Shown here in pieces: positions 1 to 8,335 of a DNA stretch of 64,000 nt. A program made the position numbers and the translations under genes. The stretch's first letter is position 1. Each line of letters begins with the position of its first letter. The notes beneath the pieces were generated by a model that searched no databases, was not told the origin of the DNA, and was given only the letters and a program-made list of their open reading frames with translations. The DNA is from Amycolatopsis sp. NBC_01480 (lineage in GTDB: Bacteria > Actinomycetota > Actinomycetes > Mycobacteriales > Pseudonocardiaceae), in the NCBI RefSeq assembly GCF_036227205.1, contig NZ_CP109442.1:6758001-6822000 (forward strand), written 5' to 3'.

Positions 1-653
1 GTTTCGGGCGCTATATCCACAATGGCTACGGCCTCACCGAGACCACCGCGGGCTGCGTGGTCGTGCCGCGGGGCGTGGAGGCGCCCATCGACCCGGCGTC
101 CGGCACCATCTCGATCGGCCTGCCGATCCCCGGCACCATCGTGCGGATCCTCACCGACGACGGGGCCGAGCTGCCGCCGGGCCAGGCCGGCGAGATCGCC
201 GTCGAGGGACCGATGGTGGTGCCCGGCTACTGGAACGCCCCGGACGCCACCGCCGCGGCGCTGCCCGGGGGCCGCCTGCTCACCGGCGACATCGGCTTCA
301 TGGACGAGCGCGGCTGGGTTTACGTGGTGGACCGCAAGAAGGACATGATCAACGCGGCCGGGTTCAAGGTGTGGCCGCGTGAGGTGGAAGACGTGCTGTA
401 CGGCCATCCCGCGGTGCGCGAGGCCGCCGTGGTGGGCGTGCCGGACGAGTACCGCGGCGAGACCGTGAAGGCGTACGTCAGCCCGGCGCCGGGGCAGCGG
501 GCGGACCCGGCGGAGCTGGTGGCGTACTGCAAGGAACGGCTGGCCGCCTACAAATACCCGCGCACGGTCGAGGTGCTGCCCGAGCTGCCGAAGACCGCCA
601 GCGGCAAGATCCTGCGGCGCGAACTGCGTGCCCGCGGCCCGGAAGGAGCGTGA
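1..653 (+). CDS. Acyl-CoA/AMP-dependent ligase, C-terminal part (5' end outside window)
   Basis: Adenylate-forming enzyme that would activate a carboxylic acid to its acyl-CoA through an acyl-AMP. Only the last ~217 codons are present; the frame is open at base 3 and the start lies upstream. Visible motifs are the A5-like GYGLTETT near the window edge, the TGDIGFMDERGW loop, the hinge VDRKKDMINAAGFKVWP, and the C-terminal catalytic lysine in KTASGKILRREL. The shape fits long-chain or aromatic FadD-type ligases; the substrate cannot be told from this fragment. The stop codon overlaps the GTG start of the phosphotriesterase-like gene by 4 bp (GTGA), so the two are translationally coupled and probably act in one catabolic route. 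Confidence 0.9.
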   Translation, partial: FGRYIHNGYGLTETTAGCVVVPRGVEAPIDPASGTISIGLPIPGTIVRILTDDGAELPPGQAGEIAVEGPMVVPGYWNAPDATAAALPGGRLLTGDIGFMDERGWVYVVDRKKDMINAAGFKVWPREVEDVLYGHPAVREAAVVGVPDEYRGETVKAYVSPAPGQRADPAELVAYCKERLAAYKYPRTVEVLPELPKTASGKILRRELRARGPEGA

Positions 654-1630
654 CGGTGGTCGACACAGTGCGTGGCGAGGTGGCGCCCGGGGCCCTGGGC
701 AAGGTGCTGATGCACGAGCACATTTTCGTGCTGAGCCCGGAATTCGTGGCCAATTACCCCGAGCACGACGGGTTCGACGAGCTGGTGCACGTGCCGGAGG
801 CGATCGAGAAGCTGCGGGCGCTCAAGGCCGCGGGGATCGACACGATCGTCGACCCGACCGTGATCGGGCTGGGCCGGTACATCCCGCGGGTGCAGAAGAT
901 CGCCGCCGAGGTCGACCTCAACATCGTTGTGGCGACTGGGTTGTACACGTACAACGAGCTGCCGCACTACCTCTCGCTGCGCGGCCCCGGCACGATGCTG
1001 GGCGGCGACGACCCGATGGTCGCGATGTTCGTCGGCGACCTCACCGACGGCATCGCCGACACGGGGGTGAAGGCCGGGGTGCTCAAGTGCGCCACCGACG
1101 AACCGGGCGTGACGCCGGGCGTCGAGCGGGTGCTGCGGGCCGTCGCGAAGGCGCATCGCGAGACCGGCGCGCCGATCATGACGCACACCCACGCGGGCAC
1201 CCGGCGCGGGCTGGAGCAGCAGGACGTGTTCGAGTCCGAGGGCGTCGACCTGGCCCGGGTGCTGATCGGGCACAGCGGCGACACGACGGACCTGGACTAC
1301 CTGACGGCCCTGGCCGACCGCGGCTCGCTGCTCGGCATGGACCGGTTCGGGATCGACTCGTTCCTGCCGTTCGAGGACCGCGTGGCGACGGTCGCGGCCC
1401 TGTGCGAGCGCGGGTATGCGGGCAGCATGGTGCTTTCGCAGGACGCGTCGTGCTACATGGACTGGCTGGAGGCGCCGGTCCGCGAGGCGGTGCTGCCCAA
1501 CTGGCACTACCTGCACATCACCGAAGACGTGCTGCCGGCCCTGCGCGCCCGCGGCGTCGCCGAGTCCGACCTGACCAAGATGCTGGTCGACAACCCGCAG
1601 CGGTTCCTGACCCGGGGGAGCGGCTACTGA
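650..1630 (+). CDS. Phosphotriesterase-family metal-dependent hydrolase/lactonase
   Basis: 326-residue TIM-barrel amidohydrolase of the phosphotriesterase (PTE) family. The binuclear metal site is visible in order: HxH at 22/24 (MHEHIF), a candidate carboxylated lysine at 146 (LKCATDE), histidines 179/181 (THTHAG) and 208 (GHSGD), and the last aspartate at 265 (SQDAS). Family members mostly hydrolyse lactones or esters, more rarely organophosphates. GTG start, overlapping the ligase stop by 4 bp; its own stop overlaps the next ATG by one base (TGATG). Lying between an acyl-CoA ligase and a TetR regulator suggests it opens a lactone or ester whose acid is then activated to CoA. That substrate link is inference. 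Confidence 0.88.
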   Translation: MTVVDTVRGEVAPGALGKVLMHEHIFVLSPEFVANYPEHDGFDELVHVPEAIEKLRALKAAGIDTIVDPTVIGLGRYIPRVQKIAAEVDLNIVVATGLYTYNELPHYLSLRGPGTMLGGDDPMVAMFVGDLTDGIADTGVKAGVLKCATDEPGVTPGVERVLRAVAKAHRETGAPIMTHTHAGTRRGLEQQDVFESEGVDLARVLIGHSGDTTDLDYLTALADRGSLLGMDRFGIDSFLPFEDRVATVAALCERGYAGSMVLSQDASCYMDWLEAPVREAVLPNWHYLHITEDVLPALRARGVAESDLTKMLVDNPQRFLTRGSGY

Positions 1631-2217
1631 TGGCGAGCGCGCAAGCCGACGTCCCGCGCCGCCTCCTTCAGCACGCGACGAAGCTGTTCGCGAAAAAGGG
1701 CTTCGACCGCACGTCGGTGCAGGAGATCGTGGAGGCGGCGGGCGTCACCAAAGGCGCGATGTACCACTACTTCGACTCCAAGGACGACCTGCTTTACGAG
1801 ATCTACGCCCGCGTCCTGCGCGAGCAGACTGCCCAACTGGAAAAGGTCGCCGACAGCGACGCCCCATTGCGCGCCCGCCTGGCCACCGCCGCGTCCGATG
1901 TGGTCGTCAGCAGCATCGAAAACCTGGACGACAACACGATTTTCCTGCAGTCCATGCACCAGCTGAGCACGGAGAAGCGCAAAGCGGTGCGCGCGGAACG
2001 CCGCAAGTACCACGAGCGTTTCCGCCGGCTGATCGAAGAAGGCCAGGCGGGTGGGGATTTCCGGGCGGACAAGCCGGCGGATCTGGTGGTGGACTTCTTT
2101 TTCGGTTCGGTGCACCACCTGGGCAGCTGGTATCGGCGGGGTGGGCCGTTGGGGGCGCGTGAGGTGGGGGACCAGTTCGCCGATCTGCTGTTGTCGATGT
2201 TGAGACCGGAAAGCTGA
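1630..2217 (+). CDS. TetR/AcrR-family transcriptional regulator
   Basis: 195 residues. The N-terminal helix-turn-helix (about residues 8-60) carries the usual TetR pattern ending in MYHYFDSKDDLLYEIY. The C-terminal part is a helical ligand domain. The start is the ATG whose A is the last base of the previous gene's TGA, so the gene is coupled to the ligase/hydrolase pair and probably controls it. The N-terminal half resembles regulators of acyl-CoA and steroid-ring catabolism (KstR2-like), so an acyl-CoA effector is plausible but unproven. A TetR-type operator is present 12 kb away at 14584-14599; whether this protein binds it is unknown. Confidence 0.87.
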   Translation: MASAQADVPRRLLQHATKLFAKKGFDRTSVQEIVEAAGVTKGAMYHYFDSKDDLLYEIYARVLREQTAQLEKVADSDAPLRARLATAASDVVVSSIENLDDNTIFLQSMHQLSTEKRKAVRAERRKYHERFRRLIEEGQAGGDFRADKPADLVVDFFFGSVHHLGSWYRRGGPLGAREVGDQFADLLLSMLRPES

Positions 2218-2298
2218 TTCCCTTGCTGGTTACCGGGTGACCAAGTGCCCTCGGCCCGGTACCTTGTGGCGGCGTGGTTGCCCGCCCGCGTGGTGCGG

Positions 2299-2916
2299 TC
2301 AGAGGAACCAGGTGTCGTCGCTGTGGCGGAGGTACCACCAGAGGGCGGCGTCGACGCCGGCGAGGAAGTCGCGGTCGCCGCCGGATAGGTGGAGACGGCC
2401 GGTGACGAGGTGGTGCTCGGCGACGACACGGTCGGCAGTGGGGCGCGGGCCGGGCCAGGGGTGGTTGCTCACAGGCGTCCTTGCGACGAGGCCTTGTGCC
2501 CAGCCCAGGGCATGGATCGCACCTTGGTCCAGGCGGGTTTTCCCTTGCTTGTTCACGCCAGGTCGCAGCAACTCCATGACCTGGTCGTCGGGACGCAACC
2601 GAGGTTTCGGGTCGGCGAGGCCCAACGCCGTGACGACCGCGGCCGGGTCAGCGCCGAGCTTGTCGACGATCTCCACGACGATGCACGAGGCCTGGGAGTA
2701 ATGGGTGCTTATGCCGCTGAGCCACAGGTCGGGTTCGTCGCCGCGGTTGCCGTTACGCCACAGCTGGGCGAAGAAACTCCCGGCGTGGTCCCAACCCCAG
2801 ATGCTTTGCTGCTCCCAACCGGGCAGGTCGACCATGTCCCGGAAATCGTCGCCGGGGAGACGATCCTGATTACGCGACGTCCACGCCGATTGCCGTATCC
2901 TGCCGAAGATGCCCAT
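2299..2916 (-). CDS. Hypothetical protein, 205 aa
   Basis: I do not recognise a family. The protein is soluble-looking, with no signal peptide or membrane segment, and rich in Trp (LPGWEQQSIWGWDHAG, LWRNG, LWWYLRHSDDTWFL at the extreme C-terminus). The ATG at 2916 follows 3 bp after the stop of a tiny upstream ORF. Composition is normal for a coding gene, but the flanks (2217-2298 and 2917-3201) look non-coding and slightly less GC-biased than the neighbours, so the gene may be a transferred or residual cassette member. An immunity-type role is conceivable from size and isolation only; nothing in the sequence proves it. Confidence 0.6.
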   Translation of the reverse strand: MGIFGRIRQSAWTSRNQDRLPGDDFRDMVDLPGWEQQSIWGWDHAGSFFAQLWRNGNRGDEPDLWLSGISTHYSQASCIVVEIVDKLGADPAAVVTALGLADPKPRLRPDDQVMELLRPGVNKQGKTRLDQGAIHALGWAQGLVARTPVSNHPWPGPRPTADRVVAEHHLVTGRLHLSGGDRDFLAGVDAALWWYLRHSDDTWFL

Positions 2917-2919
2917 GGG

Positions 2920-3006
2920 TCAGCCCTCCACTAGGCCGTTGTAGGTGTCGTTGAGGCTCTTGATGATGGCGTGCGGTGTGCCGGTTGTCATGACGTTGGC
3001 CCTCAT
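2920..3006 (-). CDS. Possible small ORF upstream of the 205-aa hypothetical gene
   Basis: A 28-codon frame (ATG at 3006; a second in-frame ATG at 2991 gives 23 codons). The C-terminal part reads MTTGTPHAIIKSLNDTYNGL. Its stop is 3 bp before the ATG of the hypothetical gene, so it could couple translation or be a remnant of a larger upstream gene. An in-frame stop lies two codons before ATG 3006, so it cannot be longer at the N-terminus. No clear ribosome-binding site. Bases 3007-3201 hold nothing else I can call. Confidence 0.22.
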   Translation of the reverse strand: MRANVMTTGTPHAIIKSLNDTYNGLVEG

Positions 3007-3201
3007 TGATCAGTGACCTGCGGGGAGCGCTCGGGGTGACCGGGTTGAATCCAGACCCGAGCTCGTCGCAGGCTTCGTGGAGCGGCGCCCCGACCCGCGG
3101 ACGTCGCCGCGGTCCACGGTGGATACCTCGGTCTGATTGGCGCTCTGCCAAGCAGCTCAATCGTCTGGTCGGAAAGTGCTTGCCCCGCTGGAAAACCGGG
3201 G

Positions 3202-4500
3202 CTATCCGGTCGCCGAGCGGGCCATGCGTTCGACGCTGCGCAGGCCCGCGCTGAGTGCTTCGGCCGCGGCGGCGGGGGCCAGGACGTCGGACAGGTCGAG
3301 CAGGGCCCGGGCCAGGTCGTGGCCGGGGCCGGTCCGTTCGAAGATCGACACCGCGGTGCGGAGGGAGCGTTCGGCGGCCGTGCTTTCGTTGACCAGCAAC
3401 AAAAGCAGCCCGAGCTGACGGTGGGCGCGCGCGGCCGTGCGTGTGTCCGGCTCCGCCGTGGCGAGGACGTCTTCGAGCAAGGCCCGGGCACCCGTGACGT
3501 TGCCCAGCTCGCGGTGCACGCCCGCCAGCTCGGTGCCGACGTCGGCGGCTGCCTGGTGTTCGCCGCCTGCCGTGAGCATGGCGCGGGACTGGCCGAGATC
3601 CGCGGCGGCGCCCGAGAGGTCGCCCGCGGACTGGCGGGCGCGGGCCCTGGCCTGGTGGCACAGCGCGAGTTCGGCCCGCAGGCCCAGCTGCCGGTGCGCC
3701 GCGCGCGCCTGCGCCACGGCCAGGCGGGCGTCGTCGAACCGTCCAGCGGCCAGCAGCGTGCGGGCGAGCCGCAGGTGCAGGTCGCGGCTGAGTTCCGGGC
3801 TCGGCAGGGCCAGCGCGAGGGCTTCCGCGGCGGCCGGGGAACTGTCGTCGCCGACCTGGACGTCGCAGGCCGCCAGGTGCGCATCGACGAACACGAGCGC
3901 GGCCGGGTCGGGATGGCCGGACTCGTGCAGCTCGTCGCGGATCGTGCGCAGCAGGTGCCGGGCGTACCGGAACTCGCCGGACCGCCGCAGCCGCACGGCC
4001 CGTCCCGCGTTTGCCTCGACGCGCAGGTGGGGTGGCTCGTCGGTGAGCAGGGTGGTGGCTTCTTCGTACAGCGTGGCCGCGTCGGGTGTCCGTACTGCCC
4101 GGCCCGTGTTCGACTGGGCGAGCAGGGCGGCTTCGTCGTGCAGTGTGGCTGTGTCGGGTGTCAGGGCGGCGAGGTCCGTGAGCGCTCGCGCCCTCAACGG
4201 GCCACTCGCGTGAGTGGCGATCCGCCGCCGGTCGCCCGCGATCACGGCTTCCAGCAGGGCCAGCTCCTGGGCGGCGAGGGGGTCCGCGGTCCGGCCGGTG
4301 GCCAGTTCCTCCAGATCCAGCCCGAGCCGGAAGGCGAAGTGCCGCATCGCTTCCGCCGAGGGCGTGCGCCGGTCGCTCTCGACTGCCGAGACGTAGCCGG
4401 GGGTGTAGGTGGGCGCCGCGAGTTCGCGTTGGGTCAGGCCGAGCCCGGTGCGCAGCCGGTGGATCCGGCGGCCCACCGACTCCTCGTCTCGTTGCGCCAT
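3202..4500 (-). CDS. XRE-family regulator with TPR-like C-terminal domain
   Basis: 432 residues from the ATG at 4500. Residues ~8-65 form a Cro/C1 helix-turn-helix (VGRRIHRLRTGLGLTQREL, then LAAPTYTPGYVSAVES). The remaining ~360 residues are Ala/Leu/Arg-rich helical repeats of TPR type, as in many actinobacterial single-copy regulators that sense a ligand or partner through the repeat region. The open frame continues upstream to 5001, but that part is antisense to the neighbouring gene and low-complexity, so ATG 4500 is the start. It is divergent from, and homologous to, the gene at 4557, with a 56-bp shared promoter region. Targets are unknown; autoregulation and cross-regulation are likely. 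Confidence 0.85.
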   Translation of the reverse strand: MAQRDEESVGRRIHRLRTGLGLTQRELAAPTYTPGYVSAVESDRRTPSAEAMRHFAFRLGLDLEELATGRTADPLAAQELALLEAVIAGDRRRIATHASGPLRARALTDLAALTPDTATLHDEAALLAQSNTGRAVRTPDAATLYEEATTLLTDEPPHLRVEANAGRAVRLRRSGEFRYARHLLRTIRDELHESGHPDPAALVFVDAHLAACDVQVGDDSSPAAAEALALALPSPELSRDLHLRLARTLLAAGRFDDARLAVAQARAAHRQLGLRAELALCHQARARARQSAGDLSGAAADLGQSRAMLTAGGEHQAAADVGTELAGVHRELGNVTGARALLEDVLATAEPDTRTAARAHRQLGLLLLLVNESTAAERSLRTAVSIFERTGPGHDLARALLDLSDVLAPAAAAEALSAGLRSVERMARSATG

Positions 4501-4556
4501 CTTCGGCCCCGTCCCGGCTAGCCTGGGTGTTTCCGACCGCGGCCAGGATAACGGTG
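4501..4556. promoter_or_regulatory. Shared divergent promoter region of two XRE-TPR genes
   Basis: Only 56 bp separate the two divergent start codons, so both promoters and any operator must lie here or extend into the coding ends. I see no clean palindrome or consensus -10/-35 pair. The call rests on the gene arrangement. Confidence 0.5.
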
Positions 4557-5855
4557 ATGAGCATGGAGGGCGTGGGGCAACGGCTTCAGCGACTGCGCGT
4601 CGAGCTGGGCCTGACCCAGCAGCAGCTCGCCGCTCCCCAGTACACCCGCGGGTTCCTCGCGACCGTCGAGGCGGGCGGGCGGGAGCCGTCGGCCGAGGCG
4701 CTGGGCTATTTCGCCACCCGGCTCGGCGTTGATCCCGACGATCTGCGCCACGGCCGGCCCGCGGGCGCTGCCGAAGAGCTGACGGCCGAGCTCGAGCGCG
4801 GGCGCCGGTCGCTCTCACGGGGCGAGGTCGAGGCGGCGGCCGAGGTGTTCGGCACGGTCGAGCGCACGGCGCGGCGCTACCGCCTGCCGGTCGTCGAATG
4901 CCGGGCCCGGATCTGCCTCGGCGAGGTCGAGCTGCACCAGGGCCGGATGCGCGCGGCGCTGCTCGCGTACGAGCGCGCGGGCGAACTCGCCGACGGGGCA
5001 CCGGCTTCCGTGCGGGCCTCGATCGTCCGGCGGCGGGCGCAGTGCCTGCTCAACGTCGAGTCCGCGGCCGCCGCGATCACCCACCTCGAAGAGGGCCTCG
5101 CCGAGGTCCGGGCCGAGACGCCGGCCGACCCCGACGCCGAGCTGTGGCTACTGGCCGGCCTGATCACGCCGTACCACGAGCTGGGCGCGCTCGGCCGGAT
5201 GCACGAGACCATCGAGGAGGGGCTCGCGGTCGCGCGGCGGGCGTCGCGGCGCGAGTGGATCGCGACCTTCTACGACCTCGCCGGGCAGCGGGTGCTGGAG
5301 ACCAAGGGGTTCGCCGAGGTCGACCGCTGGTGGGGGATCGCGCGGCGCACGTTCGCCGAACTCGGCCTCGACAGCGAGTCCGGCAGCGTGCACTGGTCGC
5401 GGGGATACGCGCTGAGCCAGGCCGAGCGCCTCGACGAGGCCGGCACCGAATTGGGCCTGGCGCTGGAGATCTTCGACGCGGTGGGCCGGCTCCACGACGC
5501 GGCCGGGGTCGCGCTCGAGCTGGCTGACGTCTGCCGCCGGCTGGGGGACCGGGACCGGGCGGTCGCGCTGGCCACCCGCGCGGGTGAGGCGTACGCCGGG
5601 TTCGACCTGCCCGCGGGGATGGCCGAGGCGGACCGGATCCTGGGCCTGCTGGCCGGGGCGGACGGCGACCTGGCCGAGGCGGGGCGCCTGCTGGAGCGCG
5701 CGCTCGAGCGCTACGCCCAGGCCGGGATCGTCTACGACCTCGGCCGGACCTGCCGGCTGTACGGCGATTTGCTGCTGCGCAACGGAAAAACCGCCGAGGC
5801 CCTGGAGGTGCTGCGCCGCGGCGCCCGCAGCGTCGCCTCGCAGACCCGCGCCTGA
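4557..5855 (+). CDS. XRE-family regulator with TPR-like domain (paralogue of the divergent gene)
   Basis: 432 residues from ATG 4557 (a second ATG at 4563 is possible). The helix-turn-helix occupies about residues 4-60 (VGQRLQRLRVELGLTQQQL, LAAPQYTRGFLATVEAGG). The rest is a chain of helical repeats with TPR-like W/L/A/Y/P spacing through ALEVLRRGARSVASQ. The HTH aligns closely with that of the divergent gene (both have LAAPxYTxGxxxxVE and PSAEA) and both proteins are 432 residues long, so the pair looks like an old inverted duplication. The secreted protease gene lies 181 bp downstream on the same strand and may be a target; this is positional inference. Confidence 0.86.
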   Translation: MSMEGVGQRLQRLRVELGLTQQQLAAPQYTRGFLATVEAGGREPSAEALGYFATRLGVDPDDLRHGRPAGAAEELTAELERGRRSLSRGEVEAAAEVFGTVERTARRYRLPVVECRARICLGEVELHQGRMRAALLAYERAGELADGAPASVRASIVRRRAQCLLNVESAAAAITHLEEGLAEVRAETPADPDAELWLLAGLITPYHELGALGRMHETIEEGLAVARRASRREWIATFYDLAGQRVLETKGFAEVDRWWGIARRTFAELGLDSESGSVHWSRGYALSQAERLDEAGTELGLALEIFDAVGRLHDAAGVALELADVCRRLGDRDRAVALATRAGEAYAGFDLPAGMAEADRILGLLAGADGDLAEAGRLLERALERYAQAGIVYDLGRTCRLYGDLLLRNGKTAEALEVLRRGARSVASQTRA

Positions 5856-5922
5856 CCGGAACCCTCCGAAGGTCTGTTGACGTCTTCGGCCGGTATGACC
5901 TTTACTGCGTATGCATCAAGTT

Positions 5923-5940
5923 AGTTAACACAAGTCAACT
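5923..5940. promoter_or_regulatory. Imperfect inverted repeat upstream of the S53 protease gene
   Basis: AGTTAAC, 4 bp, GTCAACT: seven-base arms with one mismatch in an unusually AT-rich patch (about 5890-5955) of the 181-bp gap between the XRE gene and the protease gene. Position about 100 bp before the protease ATG suits an operator or promoter element. The binding protein is unknown. Confidence 0.35.
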
Positions 5941-6036
5941 CTAATGATGCGCTACTCCCCGAACACCCCTTCCCGTCGCTGACCAGGTCGGCGGGAAATG
6001 CGTTGTGCCCGCTCAACCCCATCGGGAGAGACCACC

Positions 6037-8211
6037 ATGAACAAAAGACTCCGCGCGCTCGGGCTCGGAATCGCGCCATTACCCATATTGGCCGCCGCCT
6101 TCACCGGAACGGCCTATGCCGCGGACGCGCAGGTCGCGCTGCCCGGCGGCGTCAGCCCCGCCCTCGCGCACAGCCAGCGCGTCGGCGACCTGCCCGCCGC
6201 CCAGCAGGTCCCGGTCGCCGTGGCGCTGAAGCTCCACAACGCCGCGGGGCTGGACAAGTTCCTCGCCGACGTCGCGAACCCGGCTTCGCCGGTGTACGGC
6301 CATTACCTGACGCCGCAGCAGTTCGGCGCGGCCTACGGCCCGACCAAGTCCGACCAGGACCGCGTCGCCGCTTATCTGCGGGGCAAGGGATTGCGGGTCA
6401 CCGGGGTGTCCGGCCAGGTGGTCGACGCGACCGGCACCGAGGCGCAGCTGGCGAGCGCGTTCTCGACCTCGATCGGCGTCTACGACGACCCGGCCCAGCA
6501 CCGCCGGTTCTTCGCGAACGACGGCGCGCCCTCGCTGCCCGCCACGGTCGCAGGAGTGGTCCAGGGCGTTTCCGGGCTGGACAACTATGCCGTCCGCAAG
6601 CACGACGAGGTGTCCGTGCCGAAGGCGAATCCGAACATTTCGGGCCTCGGGCCGACGGCGTTGCGGTCGATCTACAACACGAACCCGATCGGCGCCGACG
6701 GAACCGGGCAGACGGTCGCGCTGTACGAATTCGACGGTTACAAGAAGTCCGATATCGCAGCTTATGACCAGAATTACAACCTGGGTTCGTCGGCGCCGGT
6801 GACGGTGCCGGTCAACGGCCAGAACTACGACTCGAACCCGGGCGGCGGCGAGGCCGAGGTCGACCTCGACATCGAGCTGGTGCAGGCGATGGCGCCGAAG
6901 GCCGCCACCCTGGTGTACGAGGCCGCCAACGACGACGGCGGCGAGCTGAACATGGTCAACCAGATCGTGCAGGAGAACAAGGCGCCGGTGGTGTCGATCT
7001 CCTGGGGCATCTGCGAAAAGGACATCTCCAGCTCGCAGATGACCAATGTGGACAACGGCTACAAGCAGGGCGCGGCGCAGGGCCAGAGCTTCTTCGTGGC
7101 CACCGGCGACGACGGCTCGCGCGGCTGCACCCGCAGCACGTCCGGCTCGGGTGTGGTTTCCGCGGGCTGGCCGGGCACGTCGCCGAACGTCACCGGCGTC
7201 GGCGGCACCACGCTTACCGTGGGCAGCAACAACACCTACGGCTCGGAAACCGGCTGGAGCGGCTCCGGCGGCGGCACGTCCACGCAGTTCCCCGCGCCGA
7301 GCTGGCAGACCGGCGTCGGCGGCAAGCGCACCGAACCGGACGTGGCCCTCGACGCCGACCCGCAGACCGGTTACGCGGTCTACACCAACGGCGGCTGGGC
7401 GCAGTACGGCGGCACCAGCTGCGCCGCGCCGATGTGGGCGGGCTGGGCCACGCTGTACAACCAGAAGGCCGGCGCCAAGCTCGGCAACCCGGACGCGGCG
7501 ATCTACGGCGTCGGCAAGGGCAGCTCGTACGCCTCGGCGTTCCACGACATCACCTCCGGCAGCAACGGCGACTTCTCCGCGAAAACCGGCTACGACCAGG
7601 TGACCGGCTGGGGCACGTACGACGGAAACGGCCTGTTCACCGCGCTCGGCACCAGCACGCCGCCCACCGGCAACACGGTGTCGGTGACCAACCCGGGTGA
7701 CCAGTCCAGCCAGCCGGGCGACACGGTCAGCCTGCCGATCAAGGCGACCGACTCGGCCGCGTCGGCCAAGCTGACCTACGCCGCCTCCGGCCTGCCCGCC
7801 GGGCTGGCCATCGACCCGGCCACCGGCGTGATCACCGGAAAGCCGACCACACAAGCGGTTTCGAACGTGACGGTCACGGTCACCGACGACACGAAGGCCT
7901 CCGGCAACACCGCGTTCAAGTGGACGGTCGGCACCCCGCCGACCGGCACCGTCTCGGTGGCGAACCCCGGCAGCCAGTGGGGTTTTGTGAACTTCCCGCT
8001 GTTCCAGACGGTCCAGCTGACCGCCACCGCCAGTGACAACGGCCCCGTCACCTTCTCGGCGACCGGCCTGCCGCCGGGCTTGTCCATCAGCCCGTCGGGC
8101 GCCGTCACCGGCACGCCGACCAAGGCGGGCACCTACTCGGTGACCGCCACCGCGACCGAGGCCAACGGAGCCCACGGCTCGGTGACGTTCGGCTTCCAGA
8201 TCTACGGCTGA
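6037..8211 (+). CDS. Secreted S53-family serine-carboxyl peptidase (sedolisin/kumamolisin type)
   Basis: 724-residue exported protease. Order: signal peptide (MNKRLRALGLG..., cleavage near TAYAADA, ~residue 28), a pro-kumamolisin activation domain (~30-205, with the family motif YGHYLTPQQF), the S53 catalytic domain (~210-545), and two Ig-like/putative-Ig repeats (~560-635 and ~640-724, each with GLPxGLxIxPxxGxxxG). Catalytic residues by family pattern are E274 and D278 (GEAEVDLDIE), an oxyanion Asp in ATGDDGS, and S461 in GGTSCAAPMWAG. The calcium-site region GYDQVTGWGTYDG follows. Start at ATG 6037 with GGGAGAG seven bases upstream; the frame is open to 5998 but without a better start. S53 enzymes are synthesised as zymogens and are active at acid pH; here it would degrade extracellular protein. 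A perfect palindromic repeat begins 3 bp after the stop. Confidence 0.93.
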   Translation: MNKRLRALGLGIAPLPILAAAFTGTAYAADAQVALPGGVSPALAHSQRVGDLPAAQQVPVAVALKLHNAAGLDKFLADVANPASPVYGHYLTPQQFGAAYGPTKSDQDRVAAYLRGKGLRVTGVSGQVVDATGTEAQLASAFSTSIGVYDDPAQHRRFFANDGAPSLPATVAGVVQGVSGLDNYAVRKHDEVSVPKANPNISGLGPTALRSIYNTNPIGADGTGQTVALYEFDGYKKSDIAAYDQNYNLGSSAPVTVPVNGQNYDSNPGGGEAEVDLDIELVQAMAPKAATLVYEAANDDGGELNMVNQIVQENKAPVVSISWGICEKDISSSQMTNVDNGYKQGAAQGQSFFVATGDDGSRGCTRSTSGSGVVSAGWPGTSPNVTGVGGTTLTVGSNNTYGSETGWSGSGGGTSTQFPAPSWQTGVGGKRTEPDVALDADPQTGYAVYTNGGWAQYGGTSCAAPMWAGWATLYNQKAGAKLGNPDAAIYGVGKGSSYASAFHDITSGSNGDFSAKTGYDQVTGWGTYDGNGLFTALGTSTPPTGNTVSVTNPGDQSSQPGDTVSLPIKATDSAASAKLTYAASGLPAGLAIDPATGVITGKPTTQAVSNVTVTVTDDTKASGNTAFKWTVGTPPTGTVSVANPGSQWGFVNFPLFQTVQLTATASDNGPVTFSATGLPPGLSISPSGAVTGTPTKAGTYSVTATATEANGAHGSVTFGFQIYG

Positions 8212-8213
8212 AG

Positions 8214-8263
8214 GACTCGTGAGTGTTTATGACGGTTAGAACCGTCATAAACACTCACGAGTC
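8214..8263. repeat. Palindromic repeat PR1 (perfect copy)
   Basis: Perfect inverted repeat: 24-bp arms (GACTCGTGAGTGTTTATGAC plus GGTT, and its complement) with a 2-nt centre. It sits between the convergent ends of the S53 protease and the GrpB-like gene and could act as a bidirectional terminator. It is one of five family members in this window (others at 8933, 33565, 33702/36393 and 43258/44800). Confidence 0.9.
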
Positions 8264-8335
8264 AGGGGTGCTGCGCGGGGACCGGATTCCGCGCGGCGCC
8301 CTTTTTCCTGGCTGCCCAAGGGTTTCCGGGGCGCC

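Noticed and set aside
2870..4564. Long minus-strand open frames over 2870-4564 and 3003-3884
   Set aside because: They overlap the XRE-TPR gene in another frame, with Arg/Pro/Gly-rich composition typical of GC-rich antisense or shifted shadows.
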